Assembly: GCA_937924755.1 (NCBI GenBank)
Contig: CALEVZ010000014.1
Location: forward strand, 62,001-126,000
Direction: 5' to 3'
From: an uncultured bacterium
GTDB lineage: Bacteria > Acidobacteriota > Thermoanaerobaculia > Thermoanaerobaculales > Thermoanaerobaculaceae
Length of the DNA stretch: 64,000 nt
The first letter of the stretch is position 1, and each line of letters starts with the position of its first letter. A program made the translations under genes and the position numbers. The notes under the pieces are model-generated. The model was given only the letters and a program-made list of their open reading frames with translations. It had not been told where the DNA came from and made no database searches. Positions 24,985-33,943 of the stretch are shown here, one piece after another.

Positions 24985-27189
24985 CTAGATTCCCTCGCCG
25001 TCCACCGCCGTCGGGCGCTGCAGGGTGGCGAGCAACGCCGGCGTCGGCTCGGGAACCGCGAGTTCGCCGGCGGCGCGGCGCCGTTCCACCTCGCGAGCGA
25101 TTTCCTCGGCTTTGCCGGCGTCGAGGCCGCCGTCCCGGCCCAGGTAGAGGGTCTGCGATGGGAAGGCGAACGAGGACCCCGAGGCCTCGACGATGCGCAT
25201 GATGGCCAAGTTCAACTCCTCGGCGATGGCGGTGAATTCCACGAAGTCCTGGGTCATCACCCACGCCACCACCTCGATGTCCAGGGAATACGCGCCAAAC
25301 CCTCGAAAGCGCACCCGCTGGGCGCTTTGGAACACTCGGGGGTGGGTCAGCAGCAGCTTGCGGGTTTCGTCGATGATGAACACTAGCTGATCGGGGGTGG
25401 TGCCGTACACCACGCCAAGGACGGGGTTGTAGAGCATGCGATCACGGGCGGTGAGGTTGGTGACTCGTTCGTTGGCGACGGCGCCGTTGGGGATGGTGAC
25501 CAGGGTTCGCTGCAGGGTTCGCAGGCGAGTGGAGCGAAGGCCAACGTCCTCCACTGTGCCGGTGATGTCCCCGATGGTAATGAAATCCCCCACCTTGAAC
25601 GGCCGATCTCCGGCGATGGCCACGGCGCCGAAGAGATTTTCGATGGTCTTCTGGGCGGCGAAGGCGATGGCCAACCCGCCCAGGCCCAGACCAGCCACCA
25701 AGGCCATCACGTTGACGCCCACGGTGTCCAACGCCGCCAGCGCCGCCAGGAGGACCACCAAAGTTTTCAATACCTTGGTGAGGATGGGGATGAAGCCCAG
25801 GGCGAGGGAATTCACCTCCCCGGCGGCGCGGCGCATCTGCGCGGTGATAGCATCCACGGTACGAAACAGCAGCCAGGCCAGTCCCACCAGCACCAGCAAG
25901 CGAAAGAGGGTGTGGGTGACGCGAAAGCTTGCCGGATCCAGGCCCACCCACGGCGCGGCGAGGGACAACCAGCTCCCCCACAGCACGATCCCCAGTGGTC
26001 CGTCGAGGGTGTGCACCGCCACGTCGTCCCAGGTCGACTCCGTGCGCCGGGCGAGGGCGCGCAGAATCGCCACGGCCCAGTGGCCGACGGCACGGCCCAC
26101 CACCCACCCCACCCCCACGATGAGGACCAGGGCGCACCATTGCCACAGCTGCAGCCCCGCGAAGGTCACGGCGAAAAAAACGACGGGTAGGTGATCGCCA
26201 ATCAGCGAGTAGCCGTAGGAGCGGTAAAGGGCGGGGATTTCGGCCACGGTGTCGGCGGAGAAGGTCCAGATCATCCCCAGCTCCGAGTCGACTCGCCGCT
26301 GCAGGGTGAGCTCCACCTCCCTACCCCGCACCGGAACGGCGGCCAGCAGTTCGCGATCGTCGGCCACCCCTTGCTCCGGTGCCCCCGCCGGGTCGTTGGA
26401 GAGTTTCGAGGATCGAACCCACCCCTGACGCACCAGCATCAGCATCAACCGGCGCGCCAACAGCTGCCCCACACGCGCCTGCTGCTCCGAAGGTAGCTCG
26501 CTGAGGTCCAGGAAATGAGCCGCGGCGGCAAAGTCGCCGCGGCGCGCCAGCGCCAGAAACCCGTTGACCGCCTCGCGGGGGCTGCCCCGCTTGAGCCCCG
26601 CTGGAGGCGGGCCTAGGCCCTCGTTCAACGGCCCTTGCTCCTGGATAGACTTCCCTTCGACCACCACCGAGTACCAGAAGGGGATCGAGGACACCGTCCG
26701 ACGGGTCACCAGCCACGCCACTTCGCCGGAAGACAGGTCCCGGGTGCGGCGCAGCCACACCTCACCGGCCACGCCACCCCGTTGGAAATGGGCCGCCACC
26801 ACGGCGTTGCCACCCTCCCCGTCGGCCCCGGAGGGTTGTCCCAGCGCGCCGGCGGAGATCCGCTCCACTCCCCGTGCCGAGAGGAGGCGGCAGAGCTTTG
26901 CCGCCAGCTCTTTACCCAGCTCCTGTTGATCCGCCACCCGGATTTCGGTGAGGTCGAGCAGGTGGGCGGCCGGGACGTAGCGCTGCTCGGCGCACAGTTG
27001 CAGTAGCGATTGCCATGCCCCGGCGGCGGTAGCGCGGACGACACCAGCAGGAGGGGCCGGCAAACCGGGGTTGATGGCCTCGCGTTCGGCCACCTCCAAG
27101 ACGTCCCCTCCCCCCCCCGTTGCGCTCACCCCTTGGGCGACACACGCCGCCACCGCGACGACGACCAATACTCCCCCTCGTAGAACCAT
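24985..27189 (-). CDS. Large MscS-family mechanosensitive channel
   Basis: The 734-residue protein has a signal peptide, a periplasmic region of about 330 residues, several membrane helices and the MscS core. The pore helix and beta domain read GLGLGGLAIAFAAQKTIEN, then DRPFKVGDFITIGDITGTV, VGLRSTRLRTL and VTIPNG. The periplasmic region holds two related segments of about 60 residues: AAHLLDLTEI and AAHFLDLSELP, each followed by LA(A/R)(K/R)L and a downstream loop. This suggests an internal duplication. Such large MscS proteins release osmolytes on hypo-osmotic shock and may sense periplasmic cues. It is divergent from cstA. I chose ATG 27189 as start because a signal peptide follows it directly. 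Confidence 0.92.
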   Translation of the reverse strand: MVLRGGVLVVVAVAACVAQGVSATGGGGDVLEVAEREAINPGLPAPPAGVVRATAAGAWQSLLQLCAEQRYVPAAHLLDLTEIRVADQQELGKELAAKLCRLLSARGVERISAGALGQPSGADGEGGNAVVAAHFQRGGVAGEVWLRRTRDLSSGEVAWLVTRRTVSSIPFWYSVVVEGKSIQEQGPLNEGLGPPPAGLKRGSPREAVNGFLALARRGDFAAAAHFLDLSELPSEQQARVGQLLARRLMLMLVRQGWVRSSKLSNDPAGAPEQGVADDRELLAAVPVRGREVELTLQRRVDSELGMIWTFSADTVAEIPALYRSYGYSLIGDHLPVVFFAVTFAGLQLWQWCALVLIVGVGWVVGRAVGHWAVAILRALARRTESTWDDVAVHTLDGPLGIVLWGSWLSLAAPWVGLDPASFRVTHTLFRLLVLVGLAWLLFRTVDAITAQMRRAAGEVNSLALGFIPILTKVLKTLVVLLAALAALDTVGVNVMALVAGLGLGGLAIAFAAQKTIENLFGAVAIAGDRPFKVGDFITIGDITGTVEDVGLRSTRLRTLQRTLVTIPNGAVANERVTNLTARDRMLYNPVLGVVYGTTPDQLVFIIDETRKLLLTHPRVFQSAQRVRFRGFGAYSLDIEVVAWVMTQDFVEFTAIAEELNLAIMRIVEASGSSFAFPSQTLYLGRDGGLDAGKAEEIAREVERRRAAGELAVPEPTPALLATLQRPTAVDGEGI

Positions 27190-27362
27190 GGGCCAGCCCC
27201 TCTCGCGATCACCTGGCCACCACCGCGACTGCACGGCGTGGCGGCCATCGGAATCCCAGGCGGAGAGCTTACTTGTCCCTCATGGCAGAATCGAGCCGGC
27301 ATGAGAACCGGCAAACGGACGTCAACGTTGCGGGTGTAGACTTTTTGCGGAGGCGTTTCAAG

Positions 27363-29012
27363 ATGGTGGCGGCCATCGTCTTCTCGTCCCTGCTGATCCT
27401 TGCCCTTGGGTACGCGGTGTACGGGCGGTACCTCTCCCGCCGCCTGGGGGTGGACCCCGCCCGCCCGACCCCTGCGCACGCCAACCCGGACCGCCGCGAT
27501 TACGTGCCCGCCCGCGCCCCGGTGTTGTTTGGCCATCATTTCAGCTCCATCGCCGGCGCCGGACCCATCGTCGGCCCGGTCATCGCCGCCACCGCCTTCG
27601 GGTGGCTGCCGGCGGTGCTGTGGATCGTTCTGGGTGCCGTCTTCGTCGGCGGAGTGCAGGACTTCTCCGCCCTGATGGCGTCCATCCGGCACCGAGCCCG
27701 CTCGGTGGCCGACATCGCCCGCCAGCATATCTCTCCCCTCGCCCACCGGCTCTTTCTGTTGTTCGTGTGGTTTGCCCTGGTGTACGTCATCGTGGTGTTC
27801 GTCGACCTCACCTCCTCGACTTTCGTGAGCGACCCCGGAGTGGCTTCCTCCTCGCTGATATACGTCGGCCTGGCGGTCGTCTTCGGACTCCTCGTCTACC
27901 GCCGCGGCGCCCCTTTGGGCGTGGCCACCCTCGTCTTCGTGCCCCTGATCTTCCTGGGGATCTGGCTGGGACAGCAGTGGCCCGTTCCCCTCCCCCTCAC
28001 CGATCCCAAACTCGGCTGGGACGTCGCACTCTTGCTGTACTGCCTGGTGGCCTCGGTGCTGCCGGTGTGGGCGCTGCTGCAGCCACGGGATTACCTCTCT
28101 TCGTTCCTGCTCTTCGGCGCCCTCGCCGGCTCCGTGGTGGGTCTGGCGTTGGGGGGCGGACGAACCCCCGCCGGGGTAGAGCCCCTGCCCGCTCTCGCCA
28201 CGTTCTCGGATGCCTCCCTGGGGCTGCTCTTCCCAGCCATGTTCATCACCATTGCCTGTGGCGCCTGTTCGGGGTTCCACGCCATCGTCGCCTCAGGCAC
28301 CACCGCCAAACAGCTTTCCTCCGAAAACCACGCCCGGCCGGTGGCCTACGGCGGCATGCTGCTCGAGGGGGTGCTCGCCCTGGTGGCGGTGGGGACGGTG
28401 GTGCTCATCGGCGCCCAGGCGGCCCGGGGGCAGGCGCCCACCTTCGTGTTCGCCCAGGGAATGGGGCACCTCCTCGGTGCCCTGGGCATCCCGGCCTCCC
28501 TGGGGACCCACTTCGGAGCGCTGGCTATCTCCACCTTTCTGCTCACCACCTTGGACACGTGCACCCGGCTGGCCCGCTATGTGCTGGAGGAGCTCTTCTC
28601 CCTGCAGCGCTCGCTCCTCTCCACCACCGTCCTGGCCACCCTGGCCAGCCTGGCGCTGCCGGCCGTGCTCACCCAGATGACCATGCACCTGCCCGACGGC
28701 ACGCCCGCTCCGGTGTGGCGGGTGATCTGGCCCATCTTTGGCGCCACCAATCAATTGTTGGGGGCGCTGGCGATGCTCGTGGTGACCGTCTGGCTGCGCA
28801 ACGAGGGGCGCCGCCACGCTTTCGTCGCTTTCCCCATGCTGTTCATGTTCGGGGTGACCATGGTGGCCCTGGGGCAACTGGTGCTACGCTACGGCGTCTT
28901 CACCCTCATCGGTGGCATTGCCGCGGGCCTGTTCGTGCTGGCGGTCATCCTGGCGGTGGAGGCCGGTCGCCGCGTCTTCGCCGCCGTCGCCCCTCTCGCG
29001 GAGCGCGCCTAG
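27363..29012 (+). CDS. cstA: Carbon starvation protein CstA-like pyruvate/peptide transporter
   Basis: The 549-residue inner-membrane protein has the CstA start YAVYGRYLSRRLGVDP, RRDYVPARAPVLFGHHFSSIAGAGPIVG across two strands of family consensus, and the GPVIAATAFGWLPA and ACGACSGFHAIVASGTT segments. At least 14 helices are predicted. Family members take up pyruvate and possibly peptides under carbon limitation. The start is ATG 27363 after GCGGAGG; the track start is far upstream and opposite mscS. Its stop codon is inside a CTAG shared with the convergent queE stop. Confidence 0.95.
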   Translation: MVAAIVFSSLLILALGYAVYGRYLSRRLGVDPARPTPAHANPDRRDYVPARAPVLFGHHFSSIAGAGPIVGPVIAATAFGWLPAVLWIVLGAVFVGGVQDFSALMASIRHRARSVADIARQHISPLAHRLFLLFVWFALVYVIVVFVDLTSSTFVSDPGVASSSLIYVGLAVVFGLLVYRRGAPLGVATLVFVPLIFLGIWLGQQWPVPLPLTDPKLGWDVALLLYCLVASVLPVWALLQPRDYLSSFLLFGALAGSVVGLALGGGRTPAGVEPLPALATFSDASLGLLFPAMFITIACGACSGFHAIVASGTTAKQLSSENHARPVAYGGMLLEGVLALVAVGTVVLIGAQAARGQAPTFVFAQGMGHLLGALGIPASLGTHFGALAISTFLLTTLDTCTRLARYVLEELFSLQRSLLSTTVLATLASLALPAVLTQMTMHLPDGTPAPVWRVIWPIFGATNQLLGALAMLVVTVWLRNEGRRHAFVAFPMLFMFGVTMVALGQLVLRYGVFTLIGGIAAGLFVLAVILAVEAGRRVFAAVAPLAERA

Positions 29013-29683
29013 ACCCCTTTTCCCCCCCCGAAAAGATCCAGGTGCAGGCGCGGCGAGTATCGAAAGCCATGCCCGAGGCAGAGGGCCGCCACCGCCGGCG
29101 CCCGCGTCGCCACCTCGGCGGCGCTGCGCCCCTCGGGCATCAGCAGGACCCGATTCCTGGCGGCGCCCAGCTCGGCCACCAGCGCCTCGATCTCCGGCAG
29201 GTCGTCGGCTGCGCGGACGACGAACTTGAGCTGGTACTCTTGGTGGGCGCGCAGCAGCGCCTCGAGCGCCGTACGATCCTGCCGTCGTCGCTCGTGGCGC
29301 TGCCGCCACGGCCCCGGCGGCGTGGAGTTGGAGGTCTTGGGGGAAATCGACAACAAGTCGCAGGTGAACTCCGGCGCCACCGTCCCCGCCGTCTCCACCG
29401 TCAGGTGATGACCCTGCCCAGCCAGGGCAGCGGTGAGGGCGCCGATCTCCCGTTGCAGCAACGGCTCCCCACCCGTGATTACCACGTGCCGCACCCCGGC
29501 CCGGTGGGCGGCGGCACAAAGCTCATCGACGCTGCGCCGTTGCCCCTCCGGCCTCCAGGAGGTGTAGGGAGTATCACACCAGCTGCAACGCAAATTGCAT
29601 CCGGAGGTGCGGATGAAGAACGAAGGGGTGCCGGCCAGCACCCCCTCCCCCTGGAGGGAGACGAAGAGTTCGGCGACCAACAC
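29009..29683 (-). CDS. queE: 7-carboxy-7-deazaguanine synthase (radical SAM)
   Basis: The 224-residue enzyme makes 7-carboxy-7-deazaguanine in queuosine synthesis. The QueE-type start VAELFVSLQGEGVLAGTPSFFIRTSGCN is followed by the radical SAM cluster CNLRCSWCDTPY, with the CxxxCxxC ligands, and by HVVITGGEPLLQ. The mid part (LLSISPKTSNSTPP) also fits the family. I start it at GTG 29683; the longer frame runs into ctaB on the other strand. No queC, queD or queF is in this window. Queuosine or deazapurine DNA modification are the known uses of its product. Confidence 0.93.
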   Translation of the reverse strand: MLVAELFVSLQGEGVLAGTPSFFIRTSGCNLRCSWCDTPYTSWRPEGQRRSVDELCAAAHRAGVRHVVITGGEPLLQREIGALTAALAGQGHHLTVETAGTVAPEFTCDLLSISPKTSNSTPPGPWRQRHERRRQDRTALEALLRAHQEYQLKFVVRAADDLPEIEALVAELGAARNRVLLMPEGRSAAEVATRAPAVAALCLGHGFRYSPRLHLDLFGGGKGV

Positions 29684-29756
29684 GGCCGGCAGTATAGCCA
29701 CGGGCGGGAATGCCGTTCCGCCACCTCCCGTTTGCCGCCTCGAAAGGTAGCGTTTG

Positions 29757-30764
29757 GTGAGTTCCGCACTTCTCCCCTCTACCCCCCCGTCGGCCGACGC
29801 GGGGCACAGCTTTACTCGCCAGTTCTCCCTCCCACAGGCTCTCGCCGATCTCTTCAAAGTGCGGCTGGTCACCCTCGTCGTGCTCACCGCCGCGGCCGGC
29901 TACCTGCTGGGAGCCAGAGCCCAGTGGCAGCCGGGGCTTTTGCTGTGGACGGTCGTGGGCACGGCGCTGGCCGCCGCCGGCGCCATGGCCCTCAACCAGC
30001 GTCTAGAGATGCATCGGGATGCCCGCATGGAGCGCACCCGCTCTCGCCCCCTGCCCGCCGGTCTGCTCCGACCCGCGACGGCGACGGTTCTGGGCATCGC
30101 TGCGGCGGCGCTGGGAGTGCTCACCTTGGCGCTGGGGAGTGGACCGCTCCCCGCCCTGCTCGCCACCGCGGTGGTGCTCCTGTACACTCTGGTCTACACA
30201 CCGCTGAAAGTGCGTACCTCGGCCAACACCCTGGTGGGGGCGGTGTGCGGCGCCATCCCGCCGATGATCGGCTGGGCGACCGCCCGGGATGACCTCGGTC
30301 TGGGGGCCTGGTTACTCTTCGCGGTGCTGTTCCTCTGGCAGGTGCCGCACTTCCTGGCCCTCGCCTGGATGTACCGTGGCGACTACGCGCGGGGCGGCTT
30401 CCGCATGCTCCCCGCCGACGACCCCGAAGGTCACCTGACCGGTATGGCAGCGGTGCTGCACACGGCGGCGCTGGCCCCCATTCCGCTCCTGGCGACGCTG
30501 CACGGGTTGGCCGGATGGATCAGCGCCGCCGGGGGCGTCCTGCTAACCTGCTGGCTCCTCTGGATGGCCATGGGCATGGCCCGGCGCCGGACGGAAGCCT
30601 CGGCCCGACGCCTCTTCCTCTCCACCCTGGCGTTTCTGCCGTTGACCCTGGGCCTCATGCTGGCGGATTCGGGGCGGGGGCGCCCGATTCCCGCAACCAT
30701 GGCCTCGCTCTCCGCCGCCACTGTCGACGCCAGTACACCCACCGCCAACCTTGGGAACCCGTGA
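29757..30764 (+). CDS. ctaB: Protoheme IX farnesyltransferase (heme O synthase)
   Basis: The 335-residue UbiA-family membrane enzyme attaches a farnesyl group to heme b for aa3/caa3 oxidases. The prenyl-diphosphate site reads NQRLEMHRDARMERTRSRPL, with Glu where the first Asp is usual. The second site is YTPLKVRTSANTLVG. GAIPPMIGW and FLWQVPHFLALAWMYRGDY are typical CtaB segments. I start at GTG 29757 (AAAGG 9 nt before). It overlaps the DUF3179 gene by GTGA. The oxidase it serves is probably the caa3 operon at 10-15 kb. Confidence 0.94.
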   Translation: MSSALLPSTPPSADAGHSFTRQFSLPQALADLFKVRLVTLVVLTAAAGYLLGARAQWQPGLLLWTVVGTALAAAGAMALNQRLEMHRDARMERTRSRPLPAGLLRPATATVLGIAAAALGVLTLALGSGPLPALLATAVVLLYTLVYTPLKVRTSANTLVGAVCGAIPPMIGWATARDDLGLGAWLLFAVLFLWQVPHFLALAWMYRGDYARGGFRMLPADDPEGHLTGMAAVLHTAALAPIPLLATLHGLAGWISAAGGVLLTCWLLWMAMGMARRRTEASARRLFLSTLAFLPLTLGLMLADSGRGRPIPATMASLSAATVDASTPTANLGNP

Positions 30765-31831
30765 CCCTGCGTCGGCCAGGAACCTGGCTGGCGGCGTTTC
30801 TCGTGATCGCCGCCCTGGGGCTTTCGGCGCGGTTGTTTCACCTCGTCTCCTCCCGCGGCGTTCCCCGGCAGGGAGACGCTCGTGCCGTCGCAAGCTATGG
30901 GTTCGACCTGATTTTTCTTGCCCTGCCGCACGGCGAGTTGATGGCCGCCGGTATGCCCCGGGACGGCGCCCAGGCGCTGACGTCACCGCCGGCCTGGAGT
31001 GCCGAGCGCATGGACGCCCAGCGCCAGCATCGTCGCGCCCCCCGACTGGTGCCCTCCGACCTGGTGATCGGGGTGGTGCGGGGGGGACAGCCGCGGGCCT
31101 ACCCGCTGCGCTTTTTGGTGTGGCACGAGGTGGTCAACGACGAGATCGCCGGCGAGCCGGTGCTCGTCGTGCACCACGCCCTTTCCGGTCTGTCGGCGGT
31201 ATTTGCGCGCCGGCTGGCGGACGGCAGCACCCCCATCTTTGGCGTCTCCGGACTGGTGTGGAACTCCGGTCCTCTCCTGTACGACCGTATCCCGGCGGAA
31301 GAGAGTTTGTGGAGCCCCTTCCTGGCGCGCGCCGTCGCCGGCTCGGCCGCGCGGCAAGGGATGAGGCTGGAGCTGCTCCCCTCGCAGCTCGCCACCTGGC
31401 GCGAGTGGCGCACCCTTCACCCGGACACCACCGTGCTCGCCCCCGATCCGGCGCTGTCCCGCGAGTACCGCCGGGAGCCCTTCGGCAGCTACTTGGGCTC
31501 CGATCTGCTGCGCTTTCCCGCCAAGCCGGCCTGGCCCCATGAGGCCGTCCCTCGCAAGACCCTCACCCTCGTCGTGCCGCTGGCCTCGGGAAGGTTCCTG
31601 GCGGTCACCCACCCTGCTGCCACGGCCCTCGCCAGTCCAGGCGCGACGACGGCGCTCATCCCCACCGACCCCCCCATCAACGTGCGCCTGACCTCCCGCC
31701 CGCCGACCCTCGCCCTTGCCGGTGGGGATCAACCTCCTCCGTCACTCACCGCCTTTGCCTTCGCCTGGTACGCCGCCCACCCGACAGACACCGCCTGGGT
31801 GTTACCCGACCACGTCGCTCCCGCTTTCTGA
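30761..31831 (+). CDS. DUF3179 domain protein, membrane-anchored or secreted
   Basis: The 356-residue protein has an N-terminal hydrophobic segment (WLAAFLVIAALGLSARLF) and a long DUF3179 domain: YPLRFLVWHEVVNDEIAGEP, FGVSGLVWNSGPLLYDR, ESLWSPFLARAVAGSAA and WREWRTLHPDTTVLAPD. In most DUF3179 proteins I recall, a Cys-containing CPLCGT-like motif follows the VNDE segment; here that place reads HHALSGL, with no Cys. The biochemical role of the family is not established. It overlaps ctaB, suggesting co-expression with heme O synthesis. Confidence 0.8.
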   Translation: MTLRRPGTWLAAFLVIAALGLSARLFHLVSSRGVPRQGDARAVASYGFDLIFLALPHGELMAAGMPRDGAQALTSPPAWSAERMDAQRQHRRAPRLVPSDLVIGVVRGGQPRAYPLRFLVWHEVVNDEIAGEPVLVVHHALSGLSAVFARRLADGSTPIFGVSGLVWNSGPLLYDRIPAEESLWSPFLARAVAGSAARQGMRLELLPSQLATWREWRTLHPDTTVLAPDPALSREYRREPFGSYLGSDLLRFPAKPAWPHEAVPRKTLTLVVPLASGRFLAVTHPAATALASPGATTALIPTDPPINVRLTSRPPTLALAGGDQPPPSLTAFAFAWYAAHPTDTAWVLPDHVAPAF

Positions 31832-31841
31832 CAACGCTCCG

Positions 31842-33167
31842 CTAGCCCAGCGGGTCCCGCTCGATGGGCATGGTCATGCACCGGGGACCGCCGCGGGCCC
31901 GGGAGAGTTCGTTGGAGGCGATGGTCACCACGGTCTTGCGGCTGCCGTCCAGGCCAAGCTTGATCTTTCCCGAGATCACCTCGTCGTCGCTGACCACCTG
32001 GTAGCCATGCCGGTTGAGCTCCTCCAAAGTGCGCTCGTTGCGTTCATACAGGCAAATCACCCCGGGTGCCAGGCAAAAAGCGTTGGCGCCGTCGGTCCAC
32101 TGCTCGCGCGTCTGGGCGATGCGGTCGCCATGCCCGCCGCAGAAGATCGGCTCCAGATCCAGCCCCTCGTCGAGCAGGGCGTCCAGGAGCGAGTGCTTGA
32201 ACTCGGTGCGGATCGAGCGACCGCGGAGATCCTTTTTCACCACCGGCAGCAACTCCAGCAACGAAGGGATGAACATCGGCGGGTAGACCAGCGCCTCGTG
32301 GGGGGAGATCTGGGTGAAGACCGTGTCCAAGTGCATTGCCGAGCGGCGCCGGGGCATTAGCACCAGAAGCACGGTTTCCACGCCGCTGCCGCGGCGCAGC
32401 CACTCGGCCAGGATCTCCACCGCCACCTGGCTGGTGCGCTCGCTGCACCCGACCACCACCAGGTCGCAGCGCAGCACCAGCACGTCTCCGCCCTCCAGGG
32501 TGGCCAAGTGCGGGCGGTCGGCGAAGGTGGGGTCGCCCAACTCGTCGAACCACACGTGCTCGTCGGTGACGCTCAGGCGAGGGTTGTGCAGGAAGGTGGT
32601 GCGGGCCACCAGCGGCTCCCGCTGCCGCGCCCGGGTTGCCATGGACGAGACGATCACCCCGTGGTTGACCACCGCGCCGGGGTCTCGCATGAACAGCAGG
32701 TTGGGCGTGGGTGGGAGGCGATACACGATGTCCGCCGCCGGGTACCGGGCGAAGTGCTCCGGTGAATGCAACAGCCCCCCGATGACTGCCGCCGCCAACT
32801 CTCCCGCCGCCAGCGTCCGCAGGTGATCGGCGACATCCTCCTCCAGCCGCTCCAGTCGCGCCAGCTCGTCCACGAAGCGGCGCCGCACCTCGCCGTCGCC
32901 TAGGGCCTCGGCGAACAGATCTTGCATGTCGAGTACTTCATCGGCAACGGCGGCGAGGACGGCGCGAAAGCGGTCGTGCTCCTGACGGGCGCGCCGCCCG
33001 TAGAGGATATCGTCAAACAGGTGGTCGTGCATGAGCGTCGGACTCATGACGTCCACCTCGGGCCCCGGTCGGTGCACCACCACCCGCCGCAGGCGCCCGA
33101 TCTCCGAACTCACCGCCAGCCGCAGTCGTGGCGCCCCCTCACCGTCTCCCCTTTCTTGCGAGTACAC
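31842..33167 (-). CDS. arcA: Arginine deiminase
   Basis: The 441-residue enzyme hydrolyses arginine to citrulline and ammonia. Active-site motifs are complete: LLFMRDPGAVV (FxRDP loop), HLATLEGGDVLVL, MHLDTVFTQISP (HxD), GDRIAQTREQWTDGANAF and the nucleophile Cys in RGGPRCMTMPIERD. The start is GTG 33167 after a purine-rich AGAGGGGG. No ornithine carbamoyltransferase or carbamate kinase gene is adjacent, so the classical ATP-yielding arc pathway is not shown here. It may serve arginine breakdown, acid resistance or citrulline supply. Confidence 0.93.
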   Translation of the reverse strand: MYSQERGDGEGAPRLRLAVSSEIGRLRRVVVHRPGPEVDVMSPTLMHDHLFDDILYGRRARQEHDRFRAVLAAVADEVLDMQDLFAEALGDGEVRRRFVDELARLERLEEDVADHLRTLAAGELAAAVIGGLLHSPEHFARYPAADIVYRLPPTPNLLFMRDPGAVVNHGVIVSSMATRARQREPLVARTTFLHNPRLSVTDEHVWFDELGDPTFADRPHLATLEGGDVLVLRCDLVVVGCSERTSQVAVEILAEWLRRGSGVETVLLVLMPRRRSAMHLDTVFTQISPHEALVYPPMFIPSLLELLPVVKKDLRGRSIRTEFKHSLLDALLDEGLDLEPIFCGGHGDRIAQTREQWTDGANAFCLAPGVICLYERNERTLEELNRHGYQVVSDDEVISGKIKLGLDGSRKTVVTIASNELSRARGGPRCMTMPIERDPLG

Positions 33168-33292
33168 TTTGCCCCCTCTTGCCACGGCCAGAGTGCCAAC
33201 GATCGGGATTTTAGCTGCCCCCAAGCCGCCGGGCGAGCCGCCCCGCAGCCCAATTACCTGAAAACGCCCCTCGCCGCCCCCGGCCACCGGTC

Positions 33293-33904
33293 TCAGGCGG
33301 GGTGCAGGACCCTGTGCTCGGCTCTCGCCTCGGCGACGATGCGCAGACCCCCGCGCAACACCACGGCCGCGATGATCACCCCGATGACCAGGTCCGGATA
33401 GCGGCTGCCCGAGAGCCACACCAGACCGCCGGCGATGACCACGCCCACATTGGCGATGACGTCGTTGGTGGAAAAGATCACCGACGCCCGCATGTGCACA
33501 CCGCCGTCGCGGTGCCGCAAGATGAGCGCCAGGCAGATGGAGTTGGCGATGAGAGCGACGACCCCGACCCCCATCATCAGGGAGCTGATCGGTTCGCTGC
33601 CCCACACCCAGCGCCGCACCACGTCGACCATCACCAGGCCGGCCAGGGCCATTTGCACCACCCCGCTCGCCAGGGCGGCCCGGGCCTTCAAGCGGGCGCT
33701 GGAGCCCACGGCGGCGAAACTGATGGCGTACACCGAGGCGTCCGCCAGCATGTCCAGCGAATCGGCGATCAGTCCGGTGGACTCGGCCAGCAGTCCGGTA
33801 ATCAGCTCGGCGACGAACATGAACGCATTGATGCCGAGAACGATCGCCAGAGTGCGCCGCTGCTCGGCATCCCTCGCCTCGATGTCACATCCGCACCCGG
33901 TCAT
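33293..33904 (-). CDS. CDF-type cation transporter, membrane domain only
   Basis: This 203-residue protein has six predicted helices and the cation diffusion facilitator pattern FVAELITGLLAESTGLIADS, then LDMLADASVYAIS and FSTNDVIANVGVVIAGGLVW. The N-terminus has a Cys-rich start (MTGCGCDIE). It ends straight after helix six, without the usual C-terminal cytoplasmic metal-sensing domain. That short form is known in a subgroup of CDF-like proteins, so it is probably intact. The transported metal is unknown. It lies 39 nt downstream of the RND pump gene. Confidence 0.82.
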   Translation of the reverse strand: MTGCGCDIEARDAEQRRTLAIVLGINAFMFVAELITGLLAESTGLIADSLDMLADASVYAISFAAVGSSARLKARAALASGVVQMALAGLVMVDVVRRWVWGSEPISSLMMGVGVVALIANSICLALILRHRDGGVHMRASVIFSTNDVIANVGVVIAGGLVWLSGSRYPDLVIGVIIAAVVLRGGLRIVAEARAEHRVLHPA

Positions 33905-33943
33905 TTCCCCCCGCGCCCTCTCGTAACACCGGACCGGTCGTCG

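Noticed and set aside
24485-25264. 259-aa minus-strand ORF across the PqqD-like region
   Set aside because: Covers the zinc-ribbon end, PqqD-like gene and mscS end in the wrong frames; no family features.
29009-29012. CTAG shared by the cstA and queE stops as a special site
   Set aside because: Convergent genes sharing CTAG as stops is common in compact genomes.
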